A stretch of 64,000 nucleotides of DNA from Glaciibacter superstes DSM 21135. Its GTDB lineage: Bacteria; Actinomycetota; Actinomycetes; Actinomycetales; Microbacteriaceae. A model generated the notes under the pieces. It did no database searches and was not told the origin of the DNA. It worked only from the letters and a program-made list of their open reading frames with translations. Below, one piece after another: positions 36,660-45,379 of this stretch. Positions within the stretch are counted from its first letter, which is position 1. Each line of letters starts with the position of its first letter. The stretch lies in NCBI RefSeq assembly GCF_000421145.1, contig NZ_ATWH01000006.1:186001-250000 (forward strand). The letters run 5' to 3'. Both the position numbers and the translations under genes were made by a program.

Positions 36660-37489
36660 CAGGTCGCTCCAGGGTACTGGCGCGCCAGCACCTGCATCTC
36701 GGCGAGCAGCACACCGAAGCCGCCGGTGTGCACGCCGTCGCGACCTCCGCCTCGCGCCACCGCTCCGGTCGGAACCTCGAGGTCGGCCTGGCCGAGCACG
36801 CGGCCGACCAATTCGTCGAAAGGCTCCCGCAGCGTGGTAGGACGAACGGCGACGCCGTCAAGGTCGTCGATCAGCACATCGTCGATGAGCCCGTCGTCGC
36901 GGAACAGTTCGTCGACGTACGGCCACACGTCAGTGAGCGCGACCTGCACACGACGGCGCGATTCCTCCGTACCCTGGCCGAGCCGCAGCATCCATTGGGC
37001 GCTGTGATCGCGGTGATAGTCGACTTCTTTGACGGCCTTGGCGGCGATCGCCGCGAGCACAGGGTCTGAGGAATCGACAAGCCTGGAGTACAGCTCGAAC
37101 TGGAAGAACGACACGGCGAACTGCCGCACGATGGTGTGGGCAAAGTCGCCGTTCGCCAGCTCAAAAATCTGGGCGCAGCGCCAATCGGGTTCGTCCCGGA
37201 AGTATGCGAGGTCGTCTTCTGACTTGCCCCAGGCGGATCCGGCGTAGGTGAGGAACGAGCGCGCGTGACCGATCAGGTCAAGCGCGATGTTTCCGAGCGC
37301 GATGTCTTCTTCGATCTCCGGCGCCCGCGCGATCCACCAGCCGAGCCGCTGCGACAGGATGAGAGCGTCGTCGCCGAGCCGAAGAGCGTACTCCGCGACG
37401 GATGCCGGAGCGACGGCACCCCCGTCGGCCAGCTGCTCCGCGATCTTCTCAGGGGTCAGAGCAGCGCCCATCGTGATCTTCTGGCTCAT
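36656..37489 (-). CDS. paaC: Phenylacetyl-CoA epoxidase structural subunit PaaC
   Basis: The 277-residue ferritin-like protein matches PaaC, the non-catalytic partner of PaaA, with ILSQRLGWWIARAPEIEEDIALGNIALDLIGHA near the start and KAVKEVDYHRDHSAQWMLRLGQGTEES. It forms the stable PaaAC core. It follows paaB after 46 nt and overlaps paaD by 4 nt. Confidence 0.94.
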   Translation of the reverse strand: MSQKITMGAALTPEKIAEQLADGGAVAPASVAEYALRLGDDALILSQRLGWWIARAPEIEEDIALGNIALDLIGHARSFLTYAGSAWGKSEDDLAYFRDEPDWRCAQIFELANGDFAHTIVRQFAVSFFQFELYSRLVDSSDPVLAAIAAKAVKEVDYHRDHSAQWMLRLGQGTEESRRRVQVALTDVWPYVDELFRDDGLIDDVLIDDLDGVAVRPTTLREPFDELVGRVLGQADLEVPTGAVARGGGRDGVHTGGFGVLLAEMQVLARQYPGATW

Positions 37490-37535
37490 CGCATACCTCC
37501 TGCCATCACCGGTGTTCGTGTCGCGGGTGTTGGTG

Positions 37536-37847
37536 TCACAGGTGCCTCACCGCATCGGCCTCGCTGTAATACGTCGCATGACGGTAATCCTTGCCCTGGG
37601 GTGACTCGAAAAATGCCCCACGGGCATCCGGATCTGACGCCGTGATGGCGGCGGCGGGCACGACCCACACCGAGACTCCCTCGTTTCGCCTGGTATACAC
37701 ATCACGCGCATTGCGTACGGCCATCACGGCGTCTGGCGCGTGGAGCGAGCCGGCGTGCACGTGCGAGAGGCCACGCGCTGAGCGGATGAAGACCTCCCAG
37801 AGCGGCCACTGCTCGCGACCTCCTGACTCCCCAGGACTCGCCATCAT
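37536..37847 (-). CDS. paaB: Phenylacetyl-CoA epoxidase subunit PaaB
   Basis: This short (about 103-residue) subunit shows [26 protein letters not shown] and ends [11 protein letters not shown]. PaaB bridges PaaAC units. The start is ATG 37847 or 37844, both overlapping the paaA stop; the AGGTGG site slightly favours 37844. Longer upstream frame is antisense-like and not used. Confidence 0.92.
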   Translation of the reverse strand: MMASPGESGGREQWPLWEVFIRSARGLSHVHAGSLHAPDAVMAVRNARDVYTRRNEGVSVWVVPAAAITASDPDARGAFFESPQGKDYRHATYYSEADAVRHL

Positions 37848-38851
37848 GCCACCTGCGCTTCGGCAGCGTCGGCTGCTTCGGCTTGTTTGCGCGCATACGC
37901 GCGGGCGGCCTCGCGCACCCATTCGCCGCCTTCGTGGGCTTCGCGACGACGTTCGATCCGCTCGGCGTTCGCTTGACCTCTGCCGGCAAGCACCTCGTGG
38001 AACTCCGTCCAGTCGAGGTCGCCGAGATCGTAGCTCTGGCGCTCCTCGTTCCAAGCGATAGCCGGATCGGGAAGGGTGATTCCGAGCACCTCGGCCTGCG
38101 GAACCAGCATGTCGACGAATCGCTGCCGAAGCTCATCATTGCTGAAGCGCTTGATGTTCCAGGCCATACTCTGCTGCGAGTTGGGAGAGTCGGCGTCCGG
38201 CGGACCGAACATCATCAGGGCGGGCCCGTACCAACGGTTCACCGATTCCTGTGCCATCTCTCTCTGGGCGTCAGTGCCGCGCATCAGGGCGAGCAGGATC
38301 TCGAAGCCCTGGCGCTGGTGGAAGGACTCTTCCTTGCAGATACGCACCATCGCGCGCCCATACGGCCCGTACGATGCCCGGCAGAGCGGAACCTGGTTGC
38401 AGATCGCCGCACCGTCGACCAGCCAGCCGATCGAGCCCATGTCTGCCCAGGTGGGCGTGAAGTAGTTGAAGATGGAGGAATACCTCGCCTTGCCGGTGAT
38501 CAGCTGCTCGAACATCGTGTCGCGGTCGGTGCCCAGCGTCTGGGCTGCCGAGTAGAGATACAGCCCGTGGCCGGCCTCGTCCTGCACCTTGGCCATCAGG
38601 ATCGCCTTGCGCTTGAGGCTCGGCGCGCGGCCGATCCAGTTGCCCTCCGGCTGCATGCCGATGATCTCGGAGTGGGCATGCTGGGAAATCTGCCTCACCA
38701 GCGCGCGCCGGTAGGCGTCCGGCATCCAGTCGGTCGGTTCGATCCGGCCATCGGCCGCCATGATCTCGTCGAACCGGGCCATCTCGGCGTCGTCGCCCCC
38801 GGCTGCGCCGCGATCCATACGACCCGGTGCCGTGCCTTCTGCGAGACTCAT
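37844..38851 (-). CDS. paaA: Phenylacetyl-CoA epoxidase catalytic subunit PaaA
   Basis: The 335-residue di-iron subunit has the metal ligands E62, E92 with H95 (DEAGH), and E175 with H178 (EESFH), as in known PaaA. It epoxidises the aromatic ring of phenylacetyl-CoA. It is the first gene of paaABCDE-paaG. A 22-bp candidate PaaR operator lies about 50 bp upstream of the ATG, between paaA and the divergent paaR. Confidence 0.95.
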   Translation of the reverse strand: MSLAEGTAPGRMDRGAAGGDDAEMARFDEIMAADGRIEPTDWMPDAYRRALVRQISQHAHSEIIGMQPEGNWIGRAPSLKRKAILMAKVQDEAGHGLYLYSAAQTLGTDRDTMFEQLITGKARYSSIFNYFTPTWADMGSIGWLVDGAAICNQVPLCRASYGPYGRAMVRICKEESFHQRQGFEILLALMRGTDAQREMAQESVNRWYGPALMMFGPPDADSPNSQQSMAWNIKRFSNDELRQRFVDMLVPQAEVLGITLPDPAIAWNEERQSYDLGDLDWTEFHEVLAGRGQANAERIERRREAHEGGEWVREAARAYARKQAEAADAAEAQVA

Positions 38852-38898
38852 AGAGGTTTCTCCTCGGGATCTTTCCTCGTTGACGAACCGAGTGGCCT

Positions 38899-38922
38899 AT
38901 TACTTACTGAACGTTCGTTCAG
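38899..38922. promoter_or_regulatory. Candidate PaaR operator, paaA-paaR intergenic
   Basis: The sequence at 38899-38920 contains ACTTACTGAACGTTCGTTC; CTGAAC-GTTC-GTTCAG (38907-38922) is an inverted repeat with 6-bp halves. The same 22-bp block, two bases changed, sits upstream of paaJ at 44627-44648. Read on the minus strand it falls between possible -35 TTAGCC and -10 AGTAAT elements of paaA. TetR-family PaaR proteins bind CNAACGNNCGTTNG-type sites elsewhere. Confidence 0.75.
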
Positions 38923-38973
38923 GCTAACATTGAGACCGTGGCCGGTCAAGCCGATCGGTGAGAAGGAGGGCGC

Positions 38974-39594
38974 ATGAGCTCCACAGAGAGCGCGGCTGAT
39001 GTTCGCACGCCGGCGAAGGCCGGTCGGCCGGGCCATGACCAGCACAGCGTGCTGACGATCGCTGTCGGTGTCTTCAACGAGTTCGGCTACGAAGCCACCT
39101 CGATGGGTGTGCTTGCTGAGCGCCTCGGCACCAGCAAGTCCGCCATCTATCATCACTTCCCCGGCAAGGAAGACGTGCTGCGCCGAGCGCTGGATTACGC
39201 CCTGGGCGGGCTCGAAGCAATTCTTGAAGACGCCAGGGCAACGGCAGGACCGGCCGACGTGCGGCTCAGGTTTGTGGTCGCGGAAGCCGTGCGAGTGCTC
39301 TGCGAACGCCTGCCCTATGTGACCTTACTGCTCCGGCTCCGTGGCAACACCGAGGTCGAAAGGGACGCTCTCGACCGCCGGCGTCGCTTCAACGCTGCTA
39401 TGGCAGCACTGGTCGAGGCCGCTCGGGCCGACGGCACGGTGCGCACCGACGTTGATGCCAGGACGACGACCCGGCTGCTGTTCGGAATGATCAACTCGAT
39501 CGTCGAGTGGTACCGGCCGGGTGGGCCGATGACGCCGGCGCTGCTTGCCCAGGACGTGCTCGCGGTCGCGTTCGACGGCATCCGCGCCCCCTGA
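38974..39594 (+). CDS. paaR: TetR family regulator, PaaR
   Basis: The 206-residue protein has a TetR HTH (FNEFGYEATSMGVLAERLGTSKSAIYHHFPGK, about 30-61) and a C-terminal ligand domain. The ATG at 38974 has GAAGGAGG just upstream. Its divergent place before paaA and between two paa operons makes it the likely repressor of the cluster, released by phenylacetyl-CoA or a related CoA ester (inference from other PaaR systems). It is convergent with paaZ. Confidence 0.85.
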   Translation: MSSTESAADVRTPAKAGRPGHDQHSVLTIAVGVFNEFGYEATSMGVLAERLGTSKSAIYHHFPGKEDVLRRALDYALGGLEAILEDARATAGPADVRLRFVVAEAVRVLCERLPYVTLLLRLRGNTEVERDALDRRRRFNAAMAALVEAARADGTVRTDVDARTTTRLLFGMINSIVEWYRPGGPMTPALLAQDVLAVAFDGIRAP

Positions 39595-39611
39595 CCCGTA
39601 TCGGTATTGGT

Positions 39612-39663
39612 ACCTTTCCGGTCGAGTGCGTCCGTTGCGCCGGGCACTCGGGGCCGGAAAGGT
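39612..39663. terminator. Bidirectional hairpin between paaR and paaZ
   Basis: ACCTTTCCGG (39612-39621) pairs with CCGGAAAGGT (39654-39663), and CGAGTGC pairs with GCACTCG inside, with one internal mismatch region. It lies in the 74-bp convergent gap. No long T-run is present on either side, so termination is inferred from position and stem strength. Confidence 0.6.
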
Positions 39664-39668
39664 CACTC

Positions 39669-41720
39669 TCACGCGGGCTGGCGCTTGGCGACCAGGGTCA
39701 GCACGTCGTACGCGGCGACCAGTTCGTCGTTCTGATTGTGGAGCACGGCGTCCCAGCGCACCTCACCGTAATCCTCGGTCTCCCGCGGCGTGATCCGCTT
39801 GGCCGTCAGCGTGACCCGGATGCCGTCGCCGGCAGACACCGGCGTCACGAACCGCAGGTTCTCAAGTCCGGTGTTCGCCAGGACAGGTCCGGGCGCCGGG
39901 TCGACGAAGAGTCCAGCCGCCCACGACACCAGCAGGTAGCCGTGCGCGACGATGCCCGGGAAGAACGGGTTCGCTTCCGCGGCTTCCTGGTCGGTGTGGG
40001 CGTAGAACCTGTCACCGGTCGACTCCGCGAACGCGGCGATGTCCTCTGCCGTGACCACTCGCGGACCTGCCTCGACCTGGTCACCGATCCGGAGTTCGGC
40101 CAGGGATTTACGGAATGGATGCACATCGGAACGAACCGGAGCACCGGCCCTCCAGTCACCGGTGACGGCCGTCAGCATCGCGGGCGAGCCCTGGATCGCA
40201 GTGCGTTGCATGTGGTGAAGCACCGCACGGATGCCTCCGAGCTCTTCGCTGCCACCGGCCCGCCCCGGTCCTCCGTGCACGAGGTGCGGCACCGGTGAGC
40301 CGTGACCCGTGCTCGAGCGCGCGTCGTCCCGATCGAGCACCAGCACCCGCCCGTGGTGTGCAGCGATGCCGAGCACCAGCGTGCGCGCCACCTCTGGGTC
40401 GTGGGTGGCAACAGTGGCCACCAGAGAACCGCCGCCGCGCGCGGCGAGCTCGATGGCATCGTCGAGCCCGTCGTATTCGATGATCGAAGCCACCGGCCCG
40501 AACGCCTCGATCTCGTGCACGGCCGCGCTCCGGGCGTCGTCAAAAGCCAGCAGCAACGGCGAGACGAATGCGCCGTCCGGGTTCATCCCCTCCGGTGCGT
40601 CGAGCGAGCCGACCAGAACTCGTCCGCCGCCATCGATCAGACGACGGGAACTGCCAAGCACCTCGCTGCGCTGGTCGACGCTGGCCAGTGGTCCCATGGT
40701 GACGCCCTCTGCACGCGGGTCTCCGACGGTGACCTTCCGACCGATCCGGTCAGACACTGCGTCTGCAACAGCGGCCGTGAGGCCGGCTGGCACGATCAGC
40801 CGACGGATGCTGGTGCACTTCTGGCCCGTCTTCGCGGTCATCTCAGTCACGACGGATGCGACGTACGCGTCGAACTCCGGCGTGCCGGGTTCGGCGTCCG
40901 GCCCGAGGATGGCGGCATTCAGCGAATCGGTCTCGCTGGTGAATCGCACACCGCCTGCAACCACATTCGGGTGCGCTTTGAGCGCCATCGCGGTCGATGC
41001 GGAGCCGGTGAACGCCACGAGATCGCGATAGTCGAGGTGGTCGAGCAGGTCGCGTGCGCTGCCGGAGACCAGTTGCAGCGTTCCGGCCGGCAGGATGCCC
41101 GAGTCCAGGATGTGCCGAACGACGGCTTCCGTGAGGTATCCGGTGGGGGTCGCCGGCTTCACAATGGATGGCACACCGGCGATGAATGCTGGTGCGAACT
41201 TCTCGAGCATGCCCCAGACCGGAAAGTTGAAGGCGTTGACCTGGCAGGCGACTCCAGGGATCCGCGTGTAGATGTGCTGGCCGCTGAACGACCCGTCTTT
41301 AGAGAGCGCTTCGACACCGCCGTCGACGTACACCTGGCTGTTCGGCATCTCGCGACGCCCCTTCGACGAGAAAGTGAACAGCACTCCGATGCCTCCGTCG
41401 ATATCGATCATCGAATCGAAGCGGGTGGCGCCGGTCTGCGCGGAGAGAGCGTAGAGCTCGTCTTTCACGCCATTCAGGTATTGAGCAAGCTGCTTGAGGA
41501 GCAGTGCACGCTGGTGGAACGTGAGCTGGCCGAGCGAAGCCTGTCCGACCGTCCGTGCGTACTCGACGGCCCCGGCGAGGTCGACTCCTTCGCTGCTGAC
41601 CGTGGCAACGAGAGCGCCGGTGCTGGCATCCATCACCGCCTGTGCGCCGGTTTCTCCTGCCGGTGACCACCATCCGCCGTTCACAAAGCTAGGAACAATC
41701 TGAGGCTCGAGGAGTGTCAT
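39669..41720 (-). CDS. paaZ: Bifunctional oxepin-CoA hydrolase / 3-oxo-5,6-didehydrosuberyl-CoA semialdehyde dehydrogenase PaaZ
   Basis: The 683-residue fusion has an aldehyde dehydrogenase domain with catalytic Cys302 (GQKCTS) and Glu263, and a C-terminal MaoC-like hydratase domain with the Asp-His pair in STGDRFYAHTD and HGYLLVS. It opens the oxepin ring and oxidises the aldehyde. Both active sites look intact. The ATG at 41720 has AAAGG upstream and follows the paaH stop by 7 nt. It is the last gene of paaJFHZ. Confidence 0.93.
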   Translation of the reverse strand: MTLLEPQIVPSFVNGGWWSPAGETGAQAVMDASTGALVATVSSEGVDLAGAVEYARTVGQASLGQLTFHQRALLLKQLAQYLNGVKDELYALSAQTGATRFDSMIDIDGGIGVLFTFSSKGRREMPNSQVYVDGGVEALSKDGSFSGQHIYTRIPGVACQVNAFNFPVWGMLEKFAPAFIAGVPSIVKPATPTGYLTEAVVRHILDSGILPAGTLQLVSGSARDLLDHLDYRDLVAFTGSASTAMALKAHPNVVAGGVRFTSETDSLNAAILGPDAEPGTPEFDAYVASVVTEMTAKTGQKCTSIRRLIVPAGLTAAVADAVSDRIGRKVTVGDPRAEGVTMGPLASVDQRSEVLGSSRRLIDGGGRVLVGSLDAPEGMNPDGAFVSPLLLAFDDARSAAVHEIEAFGPVASIIEYDGLDDAIELAARGGGSLVATVATHDPEVARTLVLGIAAHHGRVLVLDRDDARSSTGHGSPVPHLVHGGPGRAGGSEELGGIRAVLHHMQRTAIQGSPAMLTAVTGDWRAGAPVRSDVHPFRKSLAELRIGDQVEAGPRVVTAEDIAAFAESTGDRFYAHTDQEAAEANPFFPGIVAHGYLLVSWAAGLFVDPAPGPVLANTGLENLRFVTPVSAGDGIRVTLTAKRITPRETEDYGEVRWDAVLHNQNDELVAAYDVLTLVAKRQPA

Positions 41721-41727
41721 GCTCGAA

Positions 41728-42675
41728 CTACCTTTCGTTTGTCGGCGCCGGCATCTGGGCGACTCCGGGCCAGTCGTAGAAGCCCCTGCCGGTCTTGCGG
41801 CCGAGATCACCGCGGGCGACCAGGTCGCGAAGCAGCTGGGGCGGGGTGAATCGGTCTCCGAGGGTCTTGCTCAGGTGCTCGGCGATCCCCAGCCGCACAT
41901 CGAGGCCGACGATGTCGGTCACTCTCAATGGGCCCACCGGATGCCGGTAGCCGAGTTCCATTGCCGTGTCGATGTCTGCCGGGCTCGCCACCCCTGCCTC
42001 GACCATTCGAATCGCCTCGAGGGCAAGCGCGACACCCAGTCGGGAGCTGGCGAGGCCGGGGGAATCGCGCACGACGATCGGCGTCTTTCCGACTGCCGCA
42101 GACCAGGCGCGAGCGTGCTCGACCAATTCGAGCGACGTCTGCTCGCCGACGACGATCTCGATCAGCTCAGACACCGGCACGGGGTTGAAGAAGTGTAGGC
42201 CGATGAACCGCTCCGGCCGCTGGAGAAAGACGGCGAGCTCGGTGATCGACAGTGATGAGGTGTTGCTGGCGAGCCAGCCCGACGGGTCCATGGCCGCTTC
42301 GGCCCTGAGTAGCGCTGCACTCTTCAGCTCCGCGTCTTCCGGCACGGCTTCCACGACCAGCGCGCAACCGGAGAACACCGCGGCATCCGTCGCCACGGTC
42401 AGGCGGTCACCGTAATGAGTCCGCGGCTCAGCAGCGCCGCTGCGTTCGAGCGTTCTGTCGACGGATGCCATTGTGCGCTCCCAGCCGGCAGCGGCGGCTT
42501 CGTCGTCGCGCTCGACAATGGCGACCTCTGCGCCGGCCATGAGGAAGGCATGAGCGATTCCCGCCCCCATGCGGCCACCGCCGATCACCCCGACGCTGTG
42601 TGGAATTTCACTGCGTGGAATCGCACCGTCTGGTGTGCTGTGTGGAAACGCGCTGTTTCCCGCGTCTGCCGTCAT
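41728..42675 (-). CDS. paaH: 3-hydroxyacyl-CoA dehydrogenase PaaH
   Basis: The 315-residue single-domain dehydrogenase has NAD motif GVIGGGRMGAGIAHAF near 29 and the catalytic FIGLHFFNPVPVSELIEIV. It oxidises the 3-hydroxyadipyl-CoA intermediate of phenylacetate breakdown. The ATG at 42675 overlaps the paaF stop (ATGA). The N-terminus has about 25 extra residues before the Rossmann fold. Confidence 0.9.
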   Translation of the reverse strand: MTADAGNSAFPHSTPDGAIPRSEIPHSVGVIGGGRMGAGIAHAFLMAGAEVAIVERDDEAAAAGWERTMASVDRTLERSGAAEPRTHYGDRLTVATDAAVFSGCALVVEAVPEDAELKSAALLRAEAAMDPSGWLASNTSSLSITELAVFLQRPERFIGLHFFNPVPVSELIEIVVGEQTSLELVEHARAWSAAVGKTPIVVRDSPGLASSRLGVALALEAIRMVEAGVASPADIDTAMELGYRHPVGPLRVTDIVGLDVRLGIAEHLSKTLGDRFTPPQLLRDLVARGDLGRKTGRGFYDWPGVAQMPAPTNER

Positions 42676-43418
42676 CGACTTTTCCGTTCCAGGAATGCAG
42701 CCATGCGCGCGAATTTCTGTTCTGACTCGAACAACTGCGCCTGCGCCTCGTTGTCGACCAGCGGGTGCGCGTCGGCCGGTGCGTGGAAGACCTGCTTGGC
42801 GAGACGCGTAGCCAGGGGGTCCTGCGCGGCGATCCGGTCGGCAAGAGCGTCGGCGGCAGCCATCAGCGCGTCCGGATCGTGCACTGCGGTGACGAGGTGA
42901 ACCGCCAGTGCCTCCTCGGCGGTGAGGACGCGTCCTGCCAGGATGATCTCCTTGGCGACCGGCTCTCCGACCAACTGCGCGAGACGCCACAGGGCACCGG
43001 CAGCGGGGATGATGCCGAGCGAGGTCTCCGGGTTGCCGAGCCTGGCACGCGTCGACGCGATGCGGAAGTCGGCTGCATAGGCGAGTTCGGCACCGCCTCC
43101 GAGTGCCCAGCCGTCGATGGCCGCGATGACGGGCATGGGGAGCGCCGCAATCCTGACGAAGAGCGCAGAGTTGATTCCGCGCAATGCATCATCGGCTCGG
43201 CGCGTGGCGAGCTCGGCGATATCTGCTCCTGAGGCGAAGACGCCGTCGGTGCCAGAGAGGATCAGAACGCGCGGCGTCGCCTCGAGCTCGGCACAGACGA
43301 GGTGAAGTTCGTCGACCATTGCCTGGTCGATGGCGTTGCGCTTGTCTGGGCGGTTCAGCCGCACGTGCAGCCGGTCCGTGCCTTTCGTGACGGCGAGGGT
43401 GCTGTACTCGTGCGACAT
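42672..43418 (-). CDS. paaF: Enoyl-CoA hydratase PaaF
   Basis: The 248-residue crotonase-fold enzyme has FASGADIAELA, GWALGGGAELAYAADFRIA and NPETSLGIIPAAGALWRLAQ. In paa clusters it hydrates 2,3-didehydroadipyl-CoA. Its ATG (43418) overlaps the paaJ stop (TGATG). The assignment as PaaF rather than PaaG rests on its place between paaJ and paaH. Confidence 0.88.
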   Translation of the reverse strand: MSHEYSTLAVTKGTDRLHVRLNRPDKRNAIDQAMVDELHLVCAELEATPRVLILSGTDGVFASGADIAELATRRADDALRGINSALFVRIAALPMPVIAAIDGWALGGGAELAYAADFRIASTRARLGNPETSLGIIPAAGALWRLAQLVGEPVAKEIILAGRVLTAEEALAVHLVTAVHDPDALMAAADALADRIAAQDPLATRLAKQVFHAPADAHPLVDNEAQAQLFESEQKFARMAAFLERKSR

Positions 43419-44602
43419 CAGACGCGCTCCACGATCAGGGAGGCGCCCTGACCGACGCCGACGCACATGGTGGCGAGCCCGCGTCGGGCGTCTTCACGTT
43501 CCATTCTGCCGAGCAGGGTGATCAGAATACGAGTGCCTGACGCGCCAAGCGGGTGCCCGAGTGCGATCGTGCCGCCGTTACGGTTCACGATCTCCGGATC
43601 GAGACCGAGAAGACGGATGCTTGCCAGCGATTGGGTGGCGAAGGCTTCATTGAGTTCGACAGCGTCCACTTCGTCGATGCCGAGCCCCTGCCGTGCCAGA
43701 AGCTTCTGGGTCGCCGGAACGGGCCCGAGTCCCATCACCTCTGGTGCGACGCCCGCACTCGCTCCCCCGACGATTCTGGCGCGCGGGCGAAGCCCCAGCC
43801 GGTTGACGGCAGATTCGCTGGCAACCAGGACCGCCGCCGCGCCATCGTTCAGAGAACTCGAGTTTCCCGCCGTGACGACACCGCCTGGCCGCACCACGGA
43901 CCGTAGCCCGGCGAGCACATCGAGGCTGGTGTCCGCCCTGGGACCCTCGTCGTCAGACACCGTGCCGCTGCGCGTGGGAACCGAAACGATTTCAGGAGCG
44001 AACGTTCCCGACTCTCCAGCTGAGACGGCGGCCTGGTGCGATCGGAGCGCAAACGCGTCGGCGTCTTCCCTGCTGATGCCCTCGCGATCGGCGACCTCTT
44101 CCGCCGTCTCCGGCATCGACAGGGTGGCCTTGTCGCGTTCGGCGAACCGGGGATTCGCGAATCGCCACCCGATCGACGTGTCGGCGATCTCCCCTGGTTT
44201 CGAGAAGGCCGTCTCGGGCTTCGCCAGCACCCAGGGCGCCCTGGTCATCGATTCGACGCCGCCCGCGATGACGAGGTCGGCCTCTCCCGACTTCACCATG
44301 CTCGACGCCAGGTGCACGGCAGACAGGCCAGAGGCGCAGAGCCGGTTGACAGTGATGCCGGGCACGGAATCGGGGAAGCCGGCAAGGAGTCCGGCCATGC
44401 GGGCGACGTTGCGATTGTCTTCGCCGGCCTGGTTCGCCGCTCCGAAGATCACATCGTCGAGCTGTGCGGGATCCACACCGGATCGTGAGACTACGGCTTC
44501 GAGCACGAGGGCGGCGAGGTCATCCGGACGCACCCCGGCAAGGGCACCCCGGAATCGCCCGATCGGAGTGCGAACACCATCGACGAGAAATGCTTCGGCC
44601 AT
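43418..44602 (-). CDS. paaJ: Beta-ketoadipyl-CoA thiolase PaaJ
   Basis: The 394-residue thiolase has acyl-cysteine C89 (NRLCASGLSA), H350 (GHPLGASG) and C380 (CVGVGQG). It cleaves 3-oxoadipyl-CoA and its didehydrosuberyl homologue to acetyl-CoA and succinyl-CoA. It leads the paaJFHZ operon, and the candidate PaaR operator is just upstream. Confidence 0.9.
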   Translation of the reverse strand: MAEAFLVDGVRTPIGRFRGALAGVRPDDLAALVLEAVVSRSGVDPAQLDDVIFGAANQAGEDNRNVARMAGLLAGFPDSVPGITVNRLCASGLSAVHLASSMVKSGEADLVIAGGVESMTRAPWVLAKPETAFSKPGEIADTSIGWRFANPRFAERDKATLSMPETAEEVADREGISREDADAFALRSHQAAVSAGESGTFAPEIVSVPTRSGTVSDDEGPRADTSLDVLAGLRSVVRPGGVVTAGNSSSLNDGAAAVLVASESAVNRLGLRPRARIVGGASAGVAPEVMGLGPVPATQKLLARQGLGIDEVDAVELNEAFATQSLASIRLLGLDPEIVNRNGGTIALGHPLGASGTRILITLLGRMEREDARRGLATMCVGVGQGASLIVERV

Positions 44603-44626
44603 GGCTTCATCACCTTCGAGATCGGA

Positions 44627-44667
44627 ATAACTTACTGACCGTTCGTTCTGTAAAGCAGCTTACAGAA
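44627..44667. promoter_or_regulatory. Candidate PaaR operator and adjacent palindrome upstream of paaJ
   Basis: ACTTACTGACCGTTCGTTC (within 44627-44648) nearly repeats the block upstream of paaA. It overlaps a second, perfect inverted repeat, TTCTGTAA/TTACAGAA with a 6-nt spacer (44646-44667). Read toward paaJ, TTTACA with a 17-bp spacer could be the -35. The pair suggests regulated expression from this site. Confidence 0.7.
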
Positions 44668-44710
44668 AGAATGACACAGTTCCGTCCAGAGGACCAAACT
44701 CACCGCGGCC

Positions 44711-44771
44711 CTGGCCGGAGACGTCAGAGAAGTCGCTGCGCTGGCCGGGAGACCTCAGAGAAGTCGCTGCG
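44711..44771. repeat. Two tandem copies of a ~30-bp unit
   Basis: The units 44711-44740 and 44741-44771 share CTGGCCGGAGAC and TCAGAGAAGTCGCTGCG, differing by one inserted G and one substitution. They lie just beyond the stop of the small membrane protein gene, in the gap before paaJ. Confidence 0.85.
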
Positions 44772-44772
44772 T

Positions 44773-45276
44773 CTAAAAGAAGTCGTCTGGTGTTCCAGCG
44801 GCCTTGGTGACCTCGTCGGTCGGCACCTTGGCCGCAGTCAGCTTGACCATCGCCACTCGAAGTCCGGATTCCATTTGCGCCGCCCACACCTCGGTCTCAC
44901 GGCTGGACGCGTCTGCGGCATCCGCTCTGGCTATCGCCTTCTCCTTCTCAGCGCGCTCACTCCTGACCTGCTGGATGCTGAGAGTGATGCCGTAGTACGC
45001 GGCGACCATCGAAGCGATCGGAGTTGCGATGACCGCCAGCGCGTTGATGCTGGCGTTGGTCGCGTTGACGAAGATCAAGACGATGAATGCGAGTGCCAGG
45101 GCGACGATCCCGACCAGAACGACGAGCGGAACCCGAAGGGCCGGTGCGCTCGCGCGTGACTCGTCAGGTGCGGTGGCCGGTGCGGTGGCCGCGACGGCAG
45201 CCTGCTGGGATTGCCCCGGAGCCGGAGCCGGTTGCAGTGGCATAGTCGGCTGGGGCGAGTTTGGCAGGTCGGTCAT
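44773..45276 (-). CDS. Hypothetical protein with two membrane helices and coiled coil
   Basis: The 167-residue protein has a Pro/Gln/Ala-rich N-terminus (about 1-45). Two hydrophobic helices follow (roughly 49-70 and 80-98, with IATPIASMVAAYYGITLS), then a charged helical segment (RSERAEKEKAIARADAADAS) likely to form a coiled coil. I chose ATG 45276, which has GGAG upstream; ATG 45291 is an alternative. I do not recognise the family. Confidence 0.6.
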   Translation of the reverse strand: MTDLPNSPQPTMPLQPAPAPGQSQQAAVAATAPATAPDESRASAPALRVPLVVLVGIVALALAFIVLIFVNATNASINALAVIATPIASMVAAYYGITLSIQQVRSERAEKEKAIARADAADASSRETEVWAAQMESGLRVAMVKLTAAKVPTDEVTKAAGTPDDFF

Positions 45277-45379
45277 GAGTTTCTCCGTCATCCGCCCAGG
45301 GGCGTCGTCGATACGTTGTCTGTCGCCTCATTGTGGTGGCCGTCCCGGTCGGGGGTCAAGGCGGGAGTCACGGCGGCAG

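Noticed and set aside
41728..42990. Longer paaH starting at 42990
   Set aside because: The extension lies within paaF in another frame and is Arg/Gly-rich shadow; the ATGA overlap at 42675 fits the operon.
44711..44771. 30-bp repeats as CRISPR repeats
   Set aside because: Only two units, no spacer between them and no cas genes.
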